In this document: positions 1 to 7,910 of the stretch, one piece after another
How positions within the stretch are numbered: position 1 is the first letter of the stretch
Layout: each line of letters begins with the position of its first letter
Assembly (NCBI GenBank): GCA_029261305.1
Contig: JAJDBO010000205.1
Location: forward strand, 1 to 14,888
Direction: 5' to 3'
DNA length: 14,888 nucleotides
Source: Nitrospirales bacterium
GTDB taxonomy: Bacteria > Nitrospirota > Nitrospiria > Nitrospirales > UBA8639
Notes under the pieces: model-generated
Told to the model about the DNA's origin: nothing
Databases searched by the model: none
What the model saw: the letters and a program-made list of their open reading frames with translations, nothing else
Program-made: the position numbers and the translations under genes

Positions 1-1
1 G

Positions 2-1426
2 AATGCTGCGAAAGAGTCACAGGTTCGGGCGGAAGGCCTGATTCGTCAGGAACAGGCAGATCAGATGCTGCTCGTGATGAAGCAAAGTTTTGATCAAGTG
101 TATGGCGGGTTTCACAATGCGCCGAAATTTTTTGAACCGGAGGCCATCACCTTTGCGTTGGAGATGAACTTTTGGAAACAAGATTCTGAGGCTAAGCACA
201 TGGCTTTGTTGACGTTGGATCAGCAGATAAAATTAATTGATCCCGTATGGGGAGGATTCTATCGGTATGCGGAAGATGCCGATTGGACCTCACCTCATTA
301 TGAGAAGATGCTACCTGTGCAAGCTCAGAATTTGTTGAACTACCTTGAGGCCTACCAACTGACGAAAGCTCCGAGATACAAAGAGGCAGCTTATGAAACC
401 ATTCAGTACGTCACTCGCTTTTTAGCTGATCGACAACGAGGGGGATTTTTTGCCAGTCAGGATGCCGATGTCAGGGGGGAAGGTTCGCATAACGTTGTTC
501 CTGGCGAAACGTATTTCAAATTGAATGAAGCCCAACGCCTAGGGCTGGGCCTTCCCTATCTCGACCGTTCCCTATACACCGGATGGAATGGATTGATGGC
601 TAAAAGTTTCTTAAAAGCGTACCAAGTGTTTGGAAATCCTCAGCTTCGAGAATTTGCACTTAAAACGCTTAATCGGTTGTTTGACGAGCGGTATCGTTCA
701 GGGAAAGGGCTAGCTCATACCATCCAGGATGGAAGTCCCCGAGAATTCCTGCTCCTCGAAGATCAGGTCTGGTTTGCTGATGCGATGATTGAGGCCTATG
801 TGACCACAGGATTGTCGGTGTACCGGGACCGAGCCGAGCAGATTATCCATGATGTGGTTGGCCACCTGGAAGATCAACAAGGCGGCGGGTTTTTTGATCG
901 TCCCGAAGATGCCTCATCCCGTGGGCTGTTAAGGTTTCCTTACAAGGATGTGAAAGGCAATTCGTTCCTGGCTCTTGTATTATCCGATCTATTTTATGTC
1001 ACCCAGAATGAGATATATCGGAATCTGGCAAAGCAGGTACTGCAATATGTGGTGGGACGATCGGGTTCATTACCGGTGGGGATTGTCGGCTTGGCGATCA
1101 ACCGGCACCTCCAATATCCAGTGCACATTGTGGTGGTTGGAGAAAAAGCTGATCAGAAATCAAAGATTCTATTTCATCGGGCCCTCCAGCTTTATGCTCC
1201 TGGGAAGGTGGTGAGATTTTTAGATCCACAGGTTGATCAATTATCTGTCGGGGAGGTGACCTTCCCGAAAACTAATAATTCCCAGGCATATGTTTGCACT
1301 GATACGCTCTGTTCCAGCCCAATTTCAAATGCTGAAGCCTTAAGTGATCATCTCGATGAGGTCATGGCAGGGCTGTTGGAATCGGCCAAGCCATTTCCTG
1401 GAGGATCAGATCGCCCCTCGTCGTAA
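2..1426 (+). CDS. YyaL/SPATA20-type thioredoxin-domain protein, C-terminal part (5' end outside window)
   Basis: The frame is open from the left edge, so the ATG at 65 is internal and the gene begins outside the window. The 474 residues seen match the (alpha/alpha)6-barrel portion of the DUF255/YyaL/SPATA20 family. Typical segments include DPVWGGFYRYAEDADW, GGFFASQDAD, VVPGETYFKLNEA and YTGWNGLMAKS, followed by a second GGGFFDRPED repeat-like segment and KGNSFLAL. The N-terminal thioredoxin-like domain that normally precedes this is not in the window. The family is thought to be cytosolic. A role in redox or sugar chemistry has been suggested, but the reaction is not established. No terminator is visible after the stop, and an independent promoter starts about 60 bases downstream, so it is probably not co-transcribed with the next gene. 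The family call is fairly certain; the function is not. Confidence 0.85.
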   Translation, partial: NAAKESQVRAEGLIRQEQADQMLLVMKQSFDQVYGGFHNAPKFFEPEAITFALEMNFWKQDSEAKHMALLTLDQQIKLIDPVWGGFYRYAEDADWTSPHYEKMLPVQAQNLLNYLEAYQLTKAPRYKEAAYETIQYVTRFLADRQRGGFFASQDADVRGEGSHNVVPGETYFKLNEAQRLGLGLPYLDRSLYTGWNGLMAKSFLKAYQVFGNPQLREFALKTLNRLFDERYRSGKGLAHTIQDGSPREFLLLEDQVWFADAMIEAYVTTGLSVYRDRAEQIIHDVVGHLEDQQGGGFFDRPEDASSRGLLRFPYKDVKGNSFLALVLSDLFYVTQNEIYRNLAKQVLQYVVGRSGSLPVGIVGLAINRHLQYPVHIVVVGEKADQKSKILFHRALQLYAPGKVVRFLDPQVDQLSVGEVTFPKTNNSQAYVCTDTLCSSPISNAEALSDHLDEVMAGLLESAKPFPGGSDRPSS

Positions 1427-1486
1427 TCGAAAAACGCCCAAAATCAAAAAAAGGTCAAGCAAATAGGTCACTTAGAGAATGTTGAC

Positions 1487-1515
1487 TTGACACCAAAATT
1501 ACATCTTGTTATATA
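1487..1515 (+). promoter_or_regulatory. Predicted sigma70-type promoter for the cupredoxin-like gene
   Basis: A perfect -35 box TTGACA (1487-1492) is followed by exactly 17 bases and then TATATA (1510-1515), in an AT-rich stretch. An overlapping TTGACT lies at 1482-1487 and TATAAA at 1512-1517. Transcription would begin near 1522 and give a leader of about 135 bases before the ATG at 1659. This is a pattern call only, but it is the best promoter match in the window. Confidence 0.7.
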
Positions 1516-1658
1516 AAAAGTAGGTAATTTGAAGAATATTTGATAACATTCCTGCCCGTATCAGTATGACGGATGTGAGACGGCGAGGGAGTCAAAGGCC
1601 GTCAGGTTTAATACCCCCCCAAGCAGACAACATTTATTCTCAACGAGGAGGAGAGATC

Positions 1659-2453
1659 ATGAGAAATCGTCAATCCCTAACTGTGTCCCTGTTGCTAGGT
1701 GGAATGTTGATTGCCATTCCATTAGTAGCCCAAGCAGGTGGAACCATCAAAGGTAAAGTCACCTATTCTGGCAAGGCCATTCCTGCCAAAGAATTTGCCT
1801 TTTCCAAGTTTCCTAATATCGAATTTTGCAAAAAGAATCCCAGCAAAAAAGGCGATGACACTCGCCTCTTGAAAGAAGTTGAAGTAGATGGGAGCAAAGG
1901 CCTGAAAAATGCCGTCGTGTCGGTCCGTGGCATTAAAGATAAAGGTTTTAAATTTAAACCAGATGTAAAAGCCCAATTGTGTGAATTCGTACCCTTTACT
2001 GGTGTGATGGTCAACAAAGGGAACTTTATGGTGACAAATGAAGATGCTGATCCTGATGATCCCAAGTCTAAGGAGGGCGTGTTGCATAACCCGCATAGCT
2101 TTGATGTGTTGGGTGCCAAATCCGCCACCCTTTTCAACATCGGGTTAGCCAAAAAAGGTGATTCGTTGGATAAAACCATTAAAATGCGTATGGCCAAAAA
2201 GGGTTCTGTGCTTCGCTTGCAATGTGACCAACACGAATTTATGCAAGCCTGGTACTTACCTGTGACTAATGGCCATGTGGGTACCACTGGTGCCGATGGT
2301 ACGTTTGAAATTAAAGATGTGCCTGCTGGTAAGCACAAAGTGTTGGCCTGGCATCCAATTGCCGGTAATGTGCAAATTGAAGTTGAAGTCAAAGATGGCG
2401 CAACCGTTGAAGCCAACTTTGACATCAAAAAAGTGAATAAGTTTAAAGGTTAA
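1659..2453 (+). CDS. Exported cupredoxin-like protein with C-terminal carboxypeptidase-regulatory-like domain
   Basis: 264 residues. The ATG at 1659 was chosen because GAGGAGGAG (1645-1653) lies just upstream and translation then opens with a classic signal peptide (MRNRQ, a hydrophobic core, then VAQAGG with cleavage after AQA). A longer frame from 1566 has no such signal. The mature protein is rich in lysine. It contains a first beta-domain starting at GTIKGKV, an HNPH motif (residues 143-146), and C189-x2-H192-x2-M195. This is the spacing of ligands in a cupredoxin-like type 1 copper site, with H143 or H146 as the upstream histidine. It ends with a segment (TTGADGTFEIKDVPAGKH..AWHP) typical of CarboxypepD_reg-like domains. 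Likely a periplasmic copper protein that carries electrons or stores copper; the partner is unknown. It sits alone between its own promoter and terminator, so expression may be strong and independent. Family call good, copper binding inferred. Confidence 0.8.
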   Translation: MRNRQSLTVSLLLGGMLIAIPLVAQAGGTIKGKVTYSGKAIPAKEFAFSKFPNIEFCKKNPSKKGDDTRLLKEVEVDGSKGLKNAVVSVRGIKDKGFKFKPDVKAQLCEFVPFTGVMVNKGNFMVTNEDADPDDPKSKEGVLHNPHSFDVLGAKSATLFNIGLAKKGDSLDKTIKMRMAKKGSVLRLQCDQHEFMQAWYLPVTNGHVGTTGADGTFEIKDVPAGKHKVLAWHPIAGNVQIEVEVKDGATVEANFDIKKVNKFKG

Positions 2454-2477
2454 TCGAACCTTTTTCTTGTGAAATAT

Positions 2478-2516
2478 AAAAAAGGCAGTCGCGGATTTTC
2501 CGTGGCTGCCTTTTTT
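2478..2516 (+). terminator. Strong intrinsic terminator
   Basis: An 11-bp stem (2484-2494 with 2500-2510, two G-U pairs, loop ATTTT) is flanked by six A before and six T after, so the A and T tracts extend the stem. It sits 24 bases past the stop of the cupredoxin-like gene and closes that unit. The symmetrical A/T tracts mean it could also stop transcription from the other strand. Confidence 0.92.
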
Positions 2517-2624
2517 GTTTGTAGAAAATCCCTTCTGTTTGCCTTGCGTTCGTGAGTTCCCGCCCGTTAAGATCTGTGGCTTAGTTGCATTGGATTCACA
2601 TTACAAGAATCGTAAGGACTTATT

Positions 2625-3605
2625 GTGCCACGGGAGTTGTCCCTCGCAGAAATATTTCAGCTTGGGTATTACTGGGAGACGAAAATTCTCCTGACGGCCA
2701 TCAAGCTGGATCTGTTTTCAGCCCTGGACAACCGTTCTGCCACTCCTTTTGAAATTGCCGATCAGTTCGCTTTTAACGAACGGTCCTTGAGTCTTCTCCT
2801 GAATGCCTTGGTAGCCATGAGAGTGTTGACCAAACTGGATGGCCGCTTTGGCAATACCACCGTGGCCCAAAAATATTTGGTAAAAACTCAGGAGGAATAT
2901 GTTGGCCATTTATTAATTCTTCACGATTCGGAGTGGGATAATTGGGGGAAATTGGAAGAAACGATTCGAACGGGTGTGTCTCCGGTTCGACAGCATGTCT
3001 TTGAGACCAATCCGGAAATGGGGGCCAATGTGTTGGCGGTGTTGGACCGTATTGGCCGAGGGGGTGGAGTCAATCTCGCGAAGTATTTAGAACTTGATGG
3101 TGTGGAACACCTAGTTGATATCGGTGGCGGGGCAGGGACGAATGCGATTGCTTTTTGTCAGGAATACCCCAATTTGAAGGCCACAGTGTTTGACCTTCCT
3201 CAAACTCTGCTCGTGACGGAACGCTATGTAAAGGAGGCAGGCCTGGAAGATAGGATTGCTCTGAAGCCCGGCAACTTCAATACGGACTCATTGGGTGGCC
3301 CCTATGGTGTGGCGTTGATGTCCGATATTCTCCATTACCAAGATCACGATATCAATGCTGGCTTAGTGAATAAGGTCTTTGCGCATCTAAGTCCCAAAGG
3401 TCGATTGGTGATTAAAGATCGATTCTTGGACCCGGATCGGACCAGCCCAGCTTGGACCACGGCTTTTGCAGTCCACATAATGGTGAACACAGAGAATGGG
3501 GATTGTTTTACCACTCAAGAAGCCTTGGACTGGATGACGAATGCAGGGTTTCAATCAGTGACCGAATTAGAACCTCGTGCCATTGTTCAAGGAACAAGGG
3601 CGTAA
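2625..3605 (+). CDS. SAM-dependent O-methyltransferase (Methyltransf_2-like, with winged-helix dimerisation domain)
   Basis: 326 residues starting at GTG, preceded by TAAGGA (2613-2618) six bases upstream. The N-terminal 90 or so residues look like a helical/winged-helix dimerisation domain (YYWETKILLTAIKLDLFSAL, then EIADQFAFNERSLSLLLNALVAM). The catalytic domain carries SAM-binding motif I, VDIGGGAG (around residue 165), the acidic ATVFDLP segment, SDILHYQDHD at the position of the catalytic-histidine region of plant-type O-methyltransferases, and LSPKGRLVIKDRFLD. It resembles bacterial small-molecule O-methyltransferases such as the hydroxyneurosporene/TcmN group. The substrate cannot be read from sequence. 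The next gene follows after 42 bases on the same strand, so it may lead the operon below, although its chemistry has no obvious tie to respiration. No convincing promoter was found in 2517-2624. Confidence 0.85.
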   Translation: MPRELSLAEIFQLGYYWETKILLTAIKLDLFSALDNRSATPFEIADQFAFNERSLSLLLNALVAMRVLTKLDGRFGNTTVAQKYLVKTQEEYVGHLLILHDSEWDNWGKLEETIRTGVSPVRQHVFETNPEMGANVLAVLDRIGRGGGVNLAKYLELDGVEHLVDIGGGAGTNAIAFCQEYPNLKATVFDLPQTLLVTERYVKEAGLEDRIALKPGNFNTDSLGGPYGVALMSDILHYQDHDINAGLVNKVFAHLSPKGRLVIKDRFLDPDRTSPAWTTAFAVHIMVNTENGDCFTTQEALDWMTNAGFQSVTELEPRAIVQGTRA

Positions 3606-3647
3606 TGGGGCATTTTGGAATCGCCCCAATAGAAAAGGGAACATTGA

Positions 3648-4364
3648 ATGGCTGAATGGTTACGAGAGCCAGGTTTTGCTGGGACGCATGCGACCATGGG
3701 GGCGGATGTGAGTCAGCTCATGGCGACGTTTTTTACTGTCTTGTTCATTATCGGCTGGCTGCAAGCCAAAAGTGGAAGAGGAACCGCTCATCATTGGTTG
3801 ATGCTGGGTGGCATGATTGCCATGTTGGCGTTCTTTACGAGCTACTATTTATTTCGGCAATTGGGCGTGTTGGCGTTTGAAGGGAAAGAAGGGTTTGGTG
3901 GGTCACAGGCCTTGTATGACAATGTATTTATTCCCGTGCTGACTTTCCACATAATTTTGGTGGTGATCGGCCTCGTCATGGCGATCTATATGATGGTCTT
4001 GGGCTTTCGCTCTCAAACGTTTATCGATGGTCAGCGCAAGTTGAGGGATGCCATGCTCCAAACGACCTGGCGTAAGGTCGGCATTATTTTTGGTGGGGTG
4101 ACGGCCGCGGTAGTGTTGTTGTTTGTCAGTCGTGGGCTCTCCTCTGGTTTTTCTATGGGGAAACTCAGTGTGTATCTGGGCCTGCTCATCATTCTTGGAA
4201 TCGTCTTTGGAGTTGAAATCACCATTCAGCGCATTTGGCCCAATGGCGCGCGGAGACATAAAGTCTTAGGCCGATTTACGATGGCCGTGTATTGCATTTT
4301 GTTTGTGACGGGCAGCTTTACTTATACCATGCTGTACATTTTGTACCCTGGCAAAATTGGGTAG
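3648..4364 (+). CDS. DUF420-like polytopic membrane protein, possible oxidase assembly factor
   Basis: 238 residues with six predicted membrane spans. AAAAGGGA (3633-3640) lies seven bases before the ATG. The motifs resemble DUF420 (YozB/CtaM) proteins: THATMGADVSQLM leading into the first helix, AHHWLMLGGM before the second with YYLFRQ at its end, and RRHKVLGRFTMAVY before the last. Family members in Bacillus are needed for maturation of haem-copper oxidases. Here the neighbour is a bd-like oxidase, so a role in assembling or inserting haem into that enzyme is an inference. It is longer than typical DUF420 proteins, with a charged loop (FIDGQRKLRDAMLQTTWRK) between spans 3 and 4. Its TAG stop overlaps a GTG that could start the next gene, which suggests translational coupling. 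Confidence 0.7.
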   Translation: MAEWLREPGFAGTHATMGADVSQLMATFFTVLFIIGWLQAKSGRGTAHHWLMLGGMIAMLAFFTSYYLFRQLGVLAFEGKEGFGGSQALYDNVFIPVLTFHIILVVIGLVMAIYMMVLGFRSQTFIDGQRKLRDAMLQTTWRKVGIIFGGVTAAVVLLFVSRGLSSGFSMGKLSVYLGLLIILGIVFGVEITIQRIWPNGARRHKVLGRFTMAVYCILFVTGSFTYTMLYILYPGKIG

Positions 4365-4369
4365 TGTGT

Positions 4370-4849
4370 ATGACCTGTACGTGCGGTTCAGGTTTCCAGC
4401 TTGGCCGAATCGAAGAATACGATGATGGGCAAGCCTTTATCCACTATTCCTGTGCCGGCTGTGAATTTGAGATTGGCATCGAGGCCACGAGTGAAGAAGC
4501 CTCTCCTTTGTTCGATCATCCTGTGTGGACAGATGAGGCGCAACATTGTTTAGAGAGATTGCCGCCGTATCTTGAGCCACTGGTCCGCAAGGAGGTTGAG
4601 GATTACGTCGGGGAAAAGAATCTTGCCCTGATTTCAACGGCTCTAATCATAGAAGCCAAGAATCAAGGCACCGTGGCCTGGCACCCTGATGCGGAGGCCC
4701 GGCTGTCCCGCGTTCCGGGAGCTGTTCGTGCCATGGCTCGGGTAGAATTGGAGCGAACCGCATTGGATCGTGGAATACCCGAGGTCACCGTGGCCTTAAT
4801 GGAAGAACTCAAAGCTCGGTATTTTGGCATGGCCGCGAAGACGTCGTGA
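4370..4849 (+). CDS. Zinc-ribbon-like protein with two tandem PCP_red domains
   Basis: 159 residues from the ATG at 4370. An in-frame GTG at 4364 overlaps the stop of the previous gene as TAGTG and would add Met-Cys; neither start has a clear Shine-Dalgarno. Near the N-terminus CTC and CAGC form a possible CxC/CxxC metal site. Two copies of a 45-50 residue unit follow: WTDEAQHCLERLPPYLEP.VRKEVEDYV and WHPDAEARLSRVPGAVRA.ARVELERTA. Both have the Trp-x2-[DE]-Ala, Leu, Pro and Val-Arg pattern of the PCP_red domain (PF08369), best known at the C-terminus of the ChlB/BchB subunit of dark-operative protochlorophyllide reductase. No chlorophyll genes are present, so the domains probably serve another purpose, perhaps protein-protein contact. 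Placed in an apparent operon between two membrane-protein genes. Domain call good, function unknown. Confidence 0.72.
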   Translation: MTCTCGSGFQLGRIEEYDDGQAFIHYSCAGCEFEIGIEATSEEASPLFDHPVWTDEAQHCLERLPPYLEPLVRKEVEDYVGEKNLALISTALIIEAKNQGTVAWHPDAEARLSRVPGAVRAMARVELERTALDRGIPEVTVALMEELKARYFGMAAKTS

Positions 4850-4906
4850 AGCGTAAGGCGAAAATAAATATGTGCATTCAGCTCGTCAAACTCTTTGGTT
4901 TTTACC

Positions 4907-4934
4907 CATCACGCATTACGCATCACGCATTACG
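4907..4934. repeat. Tandem repeat, four 7-base CATYACG units
   Basis: Two perfect adjacent copies of the 14-mer CATCACGCATTACG, which itself is two near-identical 7-mers, giving (CATYACG)x4. It lies in the 100-base gap between the PCP_red gene and the next membrane-protein gene and ends 15 bases before that gene's ATG. No ORF needs this stretch, although a GTG-started frame (4872) reads through it. Confidence 0.85.
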
Positions 4935-4949
4935 GTTGTAGGGAATTCC

Positions 4950-6032
4950 ATGCTCCATCGATTAGCCCTTCGAGTCATTCCTCAACTCAACGCTGCGGTG
5001 ACGGAATCTACTGTTCGCAAGAGAAAACGCTGGGTCATGCTGGCTCCAGGGATGATAGCCTTTTTGCTTTATCGAGGGCTTAAAGATTTTCTACCTCTTG
5101 GAGATCCTTTTGTGTTGTTGGCTTTCAGTGGGGTGATTTCTACGGCCACGGCCTTGTGGGCCTATCGTATGGGGAGGAAAGAGGCCTTCTTTCTTATCTT
5201 CAAAAACGACTCGTTCAAGAGATTGGCTTGGGTCGCTGGATGGATCGGTTGCGCCTATGGCATGCAGCTATCGTTGTTGGTCCTGGCGATGCTTGCTCTG
5301 TTTGTGGATTATAACTTTTTGCTCCATCCGGAAGGCCCTGCCATGATGGCGTTGATTATTCCCACGACGGCAGTGACGCGGGATGCGTTTGAGATTGGCC
5401 ATGTGATGCGATTGGAGTCTGAAGGCACTCGAATGGTGACATTCCCCAATGGACAACCCTTCCGAGAGTTTCTGCAACGAGACCCCCTTCATGTTTTGCA
5501 ATGGGGTGGTGGTGGCCTCATGGTCGGTGCCATGGTTTCCCTTTTATTCAGTCTTGCAGGAGACTGGGGGGGGAGCGGGATAGGTCATGCGATTATTTCC
5601 ATGGTGGTGGCTGGCAGTCTGGCCCACTTAGCCTTTCTCCAGGGCAAATTTCCAGAGCACAATTGGACTGAGCGGATTGGGTCCCAATCGTGGTGGGAGC
5701 GGGTCCAATTTTGGGTCTGGCCCTGTTTGACTTTTGCCCTGACTTACTATTTAGTTCTCTGGGGTTTTTCGGTCTTTTTGTTCAACGTCAGTGTGACCCA
5801 AATTGGCCTTTTTGCAGTTCTCTCTGGGGTGACCTGTGCGTTAATGGTTGGGTATAGCTATTTTCTTGGGACACGGGTATTTGTGGAAAAGCAGACGCAA
5901 GGAGAGATTTCCGATGGGCTGCGTCGTTGCCCGTTTGTGATGGAAATTTTAGCCAAAACAGGCTGGGTTTCTCCAACGCAAGTGCCCCCATCATCCTCCC
6001 TGGCGACCAGGCCAGCCGAACCAACGTCATAA
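4950..6032 (+). CDS. Polytopic membrane protein of unknown family
   Basis: 360 residues from the ATG at 4950, preceded by AGGGAA (4940-4945). Starting here avoids the repeat-encoded residues of the longer GTG frame. About seven or eight hydrophobic spans are visible, for example around VMLAPGMIAFLLY, LLAFSGVISTATALWAY, WIGCAYGMQLSLLVLAML, GGGLMVGAMVSLLFSLAG, HAIISMVVAGSLAHLAFL and CLTFALTYYLVLWGFSVFLF. A hydrophilic loop near the middle contains TRDAFEIGHVMRLESEGTRM and NGQPFREFLQRDP. The C-terminal tail is short and hydrophilic. I do not recognise the family. The TAA stop is six bases before the first ATG of the bd-like oxidase gene, so the two are almost certainly co-transcribed. An accessory or assembly role for that oxidase is possible but rests only on position. 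Confidence 0.75.
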   Translation: MLHRLALRVIPQLNAAVTESTVRKRKRWVMLAPGMIAFLLYRGLKDFLPLGDPFVLLAFSGVISTATALWAYRMGRKEAFFLIFKNDSFKRLAWVAGWIGCAYGMQLSLLVLAMLALFVDYNFLLHPEGPAMMALIIPTTAVTRDAFEIGHVMRLESEGTRMVTFPNGQPFREFLQRDPLHVLQWGGGGLMVGAMVSLLFSLAGDWGGSGIGHAIISMVVAGSLAHLAFLQGKFPEHNWTERIGSQSWWERVQFWVWPCLTFALTYYLVLWGFSVFLFNVSVTQIGLFAVLSGVTCALMVGYSYFLGTRVFVEKQTQGEISDGLRRCPFVMEILAKTGWVSPTQVPPSSSLATRPAEPTS

Positions 6033-6038
6033 TTGATT

Positions 6039-7910
6039 ATGTCGATGCGAAAATTTTCTCCCTTCACTCTTGCAACCTGCCTTTTCTTTTTTGTCCTTTT
6101 CCAAGTTCCAGTGGGTTATTCAGAGGAGGTGGTCTATGGCGACCCTTCACGTGATGTCTATTATCAAACTGAAGGGGTTCCCCAGGGGATTGCTGCCGAA
6201 GAGATCACATCTGAGTATCCCCAATGGCAAATGGTGGATAACCGAATTTTGATTTGGATGGTGACTCAGCAGCATACGTATTTTGGCGGGTTCGTGTTGG
6301 CGTTGCCGTTGTTTGCCCTCTTATTAGAGTTCTTTGCGCGTTCCCGTCGCGATCCTGAAGCGGTAAAACGCTACGATGAATTGGCGCGAGATATTCTACG
6401 TGTTGGGGTGTTGTCACTTTCGGTCACGGCTCTCCTAGGAAGTCTGATGCTCATCGCGTTTGTTGCGTTGTATTCGGGCTTCATGAATTATATGGGCACC
6501 ACGTTTAAGAGTCTGATGCCGATATATGCGGTGGTGTTTCTTGGTGAGTCGTTTCTGCTGGTCTTGTATTACTATAGTTGGGATAGGATGGCGCAGGGGG
6601 GACGGAAGTGGTTTCATATGTCGATTGGGGTCTTGGCGAACGCGATGGGGCTCCTGTTACTGCTGATGGCGAATGCCTGGGCGTCGTTCATGATGGCACC
6701 AGCGGGCGTTGATGATAGTGGCCGATTTCTTGGTAATATTTGGCATCTCCTACATTCCCCCTTATGGAATCCGTTGAATGCGCATCGGTTCCTTGCGGAT
6801 ATCATGTCGGGAGGGGCGGTTGTCGTGGCCTATGCGGCCTATCGGTTTTTACGAACACGGTCGGTTACAGAGCGCGCCTATTATGATTGGGTCGGCTATG
6901 TCTTCATCGTCGTCATGGTCTGTGCGTTACTTCCCATGCCCTTTGCCGGGTATTGGCTGATGCGAGCCGTATTCGAGTTTCGGCAAGAAATGGGTGTGAC
7001 GATGATGGGTGGGTTACTCACTTGGCTCTTTGTTGTGCAGGCTATTACTATTGGCGCGCTGTTCATGGGGATCAATTATTATATTTGGCAATCGTTGGGG
7101 CGTGTGAGAGGTGGTGACCGGTTTGATCCCTACTTTAAGTTTATTGTCGGTGGCCTGATGATGGCTTTCCTTGTGTGGTTCACACCGCATACCATCGCCA
7201 TGTCTCCAAGTGAAATGAAAGCCATGGGTGCGGCACAGCATCCGGTGATCGGCCAATTTGGGGTCATGTCCGCAAAGAATGGCGCGATTAATGTCATGAT
7301 TTGTTTAACAGGGCTGAGTTATTTACTCTATCGAAGAGCCAATAGAATTATTACCGTGCCCTGGGCGACTGCGGGAAATATTGCATTGGGGATGTTGTTT
7401 GCTATCGGCCTAGCCAATATTATGTGGGTGGCGATTTATGGATTTTATATTCCTGCTCACGTTCGAGTGGGGCTCTCCGTTCCGCAGGGAGCTACGACGG
7501 CCACGGTATTAATTCTTGGATTGGGACTTAATCAGGTGATGCTTCGTGGGTCTCAACTTCGTGGGCCGGTTCAATGGGGAAAAATTTCTGTGCGTGGCAT
7601 GGTTTCCTTATTCGCTGTCGCGGCGATGTTTACCTGGGTGATGGGACTCATGGGCTATATTCGATCCGCAGGACGGTTGGGCTGGCACGTCAAAGATCTT
7701 ATGGCAGACCTGTCTCCCTGGGCGTTTACTCCTGAAATCACTTTTGCCGCAAAAATGGTGACAATTAATATGTTGCTTTTCTGGGCTTCGGTGTTTGCGA
7801 TGTTTTGGCTTGCGACAAGGGATCGGCAGGTCGTGTTGACTGAGGAACCTTCGGCTGAGCCACAAGAAATTTCATTAGTGCGGACTTTTTCAAGAGAGGA
7901 ATCGGCGTGA
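6039..7910 (+). CDS. Cytochrome bd-like oxidase subunit, paralogue 1 (uninterrupted)
   Basis: 623 residues from the ATG at 6039; another ATG at 6045 is equally possible, and no strong ribosome site decides. An N-terminal signal-like helix is followed by a periplasmic segment with RDVYYQTEG, then about 14 membrane spans. H79 in QQHTY and H249 in NAHRFLADIMSGG sit where CydA has its first-helix and sixth-region haem ligands. WHLLH, TPHT, AAQHP and the GWHV segment give further conserved histidines shared with paralogue 2. The canonical GRQPW quinol-oxidase motif is replaced by FRQEM in the AGYWLMRAVFEFRQEMG segment, and I see no large Q-loop. It is much longer than CydA and resembles the bd-like oxidases known from Nitrospira, proposed as terminal oxidases in nitrite oxidisers. 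Electrons more likely come from cytochrome c than from quinol (inference). The stop overlaps the start of the next gene by four bases. Confidence 0.85.
   Translation: MSMRKFSPFTLATCLFFFVLFQVPVGYSEEVVYGDPSRDVYYQTEGVPQGIAAEEITSEYPQWQMVDNRILIWMVTQQHTYFGGFVLALPLFALLLEFFARSRRDPEAVKRYDELARDILRVGVLSLSVTALLGSLMLIAFVALYSGFMNYMGTTFKSLMPIYAVVFLGESFLLVLYYYSWDRMAQGGRKWFHMSIGVLANAMGLLLLLMANAWASFMMAPAGVDDSGRFLGNIWHLLHSPLWNPLNAHRFLADIMSGGAVVVAYAAYRFLRTRSVTERAYYDWVGYVFIVVMVCALLPMPFAGYWLMRAVFEFRQEMGVTMMGGLLTWLFVVQAITIGALFMGINYYIWQSLGRVRGGDRFDPYFKFIVGGLMMAFLVWFTPHTIAMSPSEMKAMGAAQHPVIGQFGVMSAKNGAINVMICLTGLSYLLYRRANRIITVPWATAGNIALGMLFAIGLANIMWVAIYGFYIPAHVRVGLSVPQGATTATVLILGLGLNQVMLRGSQLRGPVQWGKISVRGMVSLFAVAAMFTWVMGLMGYIRSAGRLGWHVKDLMADLSPWAFTPEITFAAKMVTINMLLFWASVFAMFWLATRDRQVVLTEEPSAEPQEISLVRTFSREESA

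Noticed and set aside
1566..1658. Upstream N-terminal extension of the cupredoxin-like gene
   Set aside because: It has no ribosome site and would bury the signal peptide; ATG 1659 has a strong one.
1722..2428. Long antisense frames over the cupredoxin-like gene
   Set aside because: They have no ribosome site or recognisable domain and mirror the codon pattern of the sense gene.
3606..3628. TGGGGC/GCCCCA inverted repeat as a terminator between methyltransferase and DUF420-like genes
   Set aside because: Only a six-base main stem and no T-tract; at most a minor mRNA structure.
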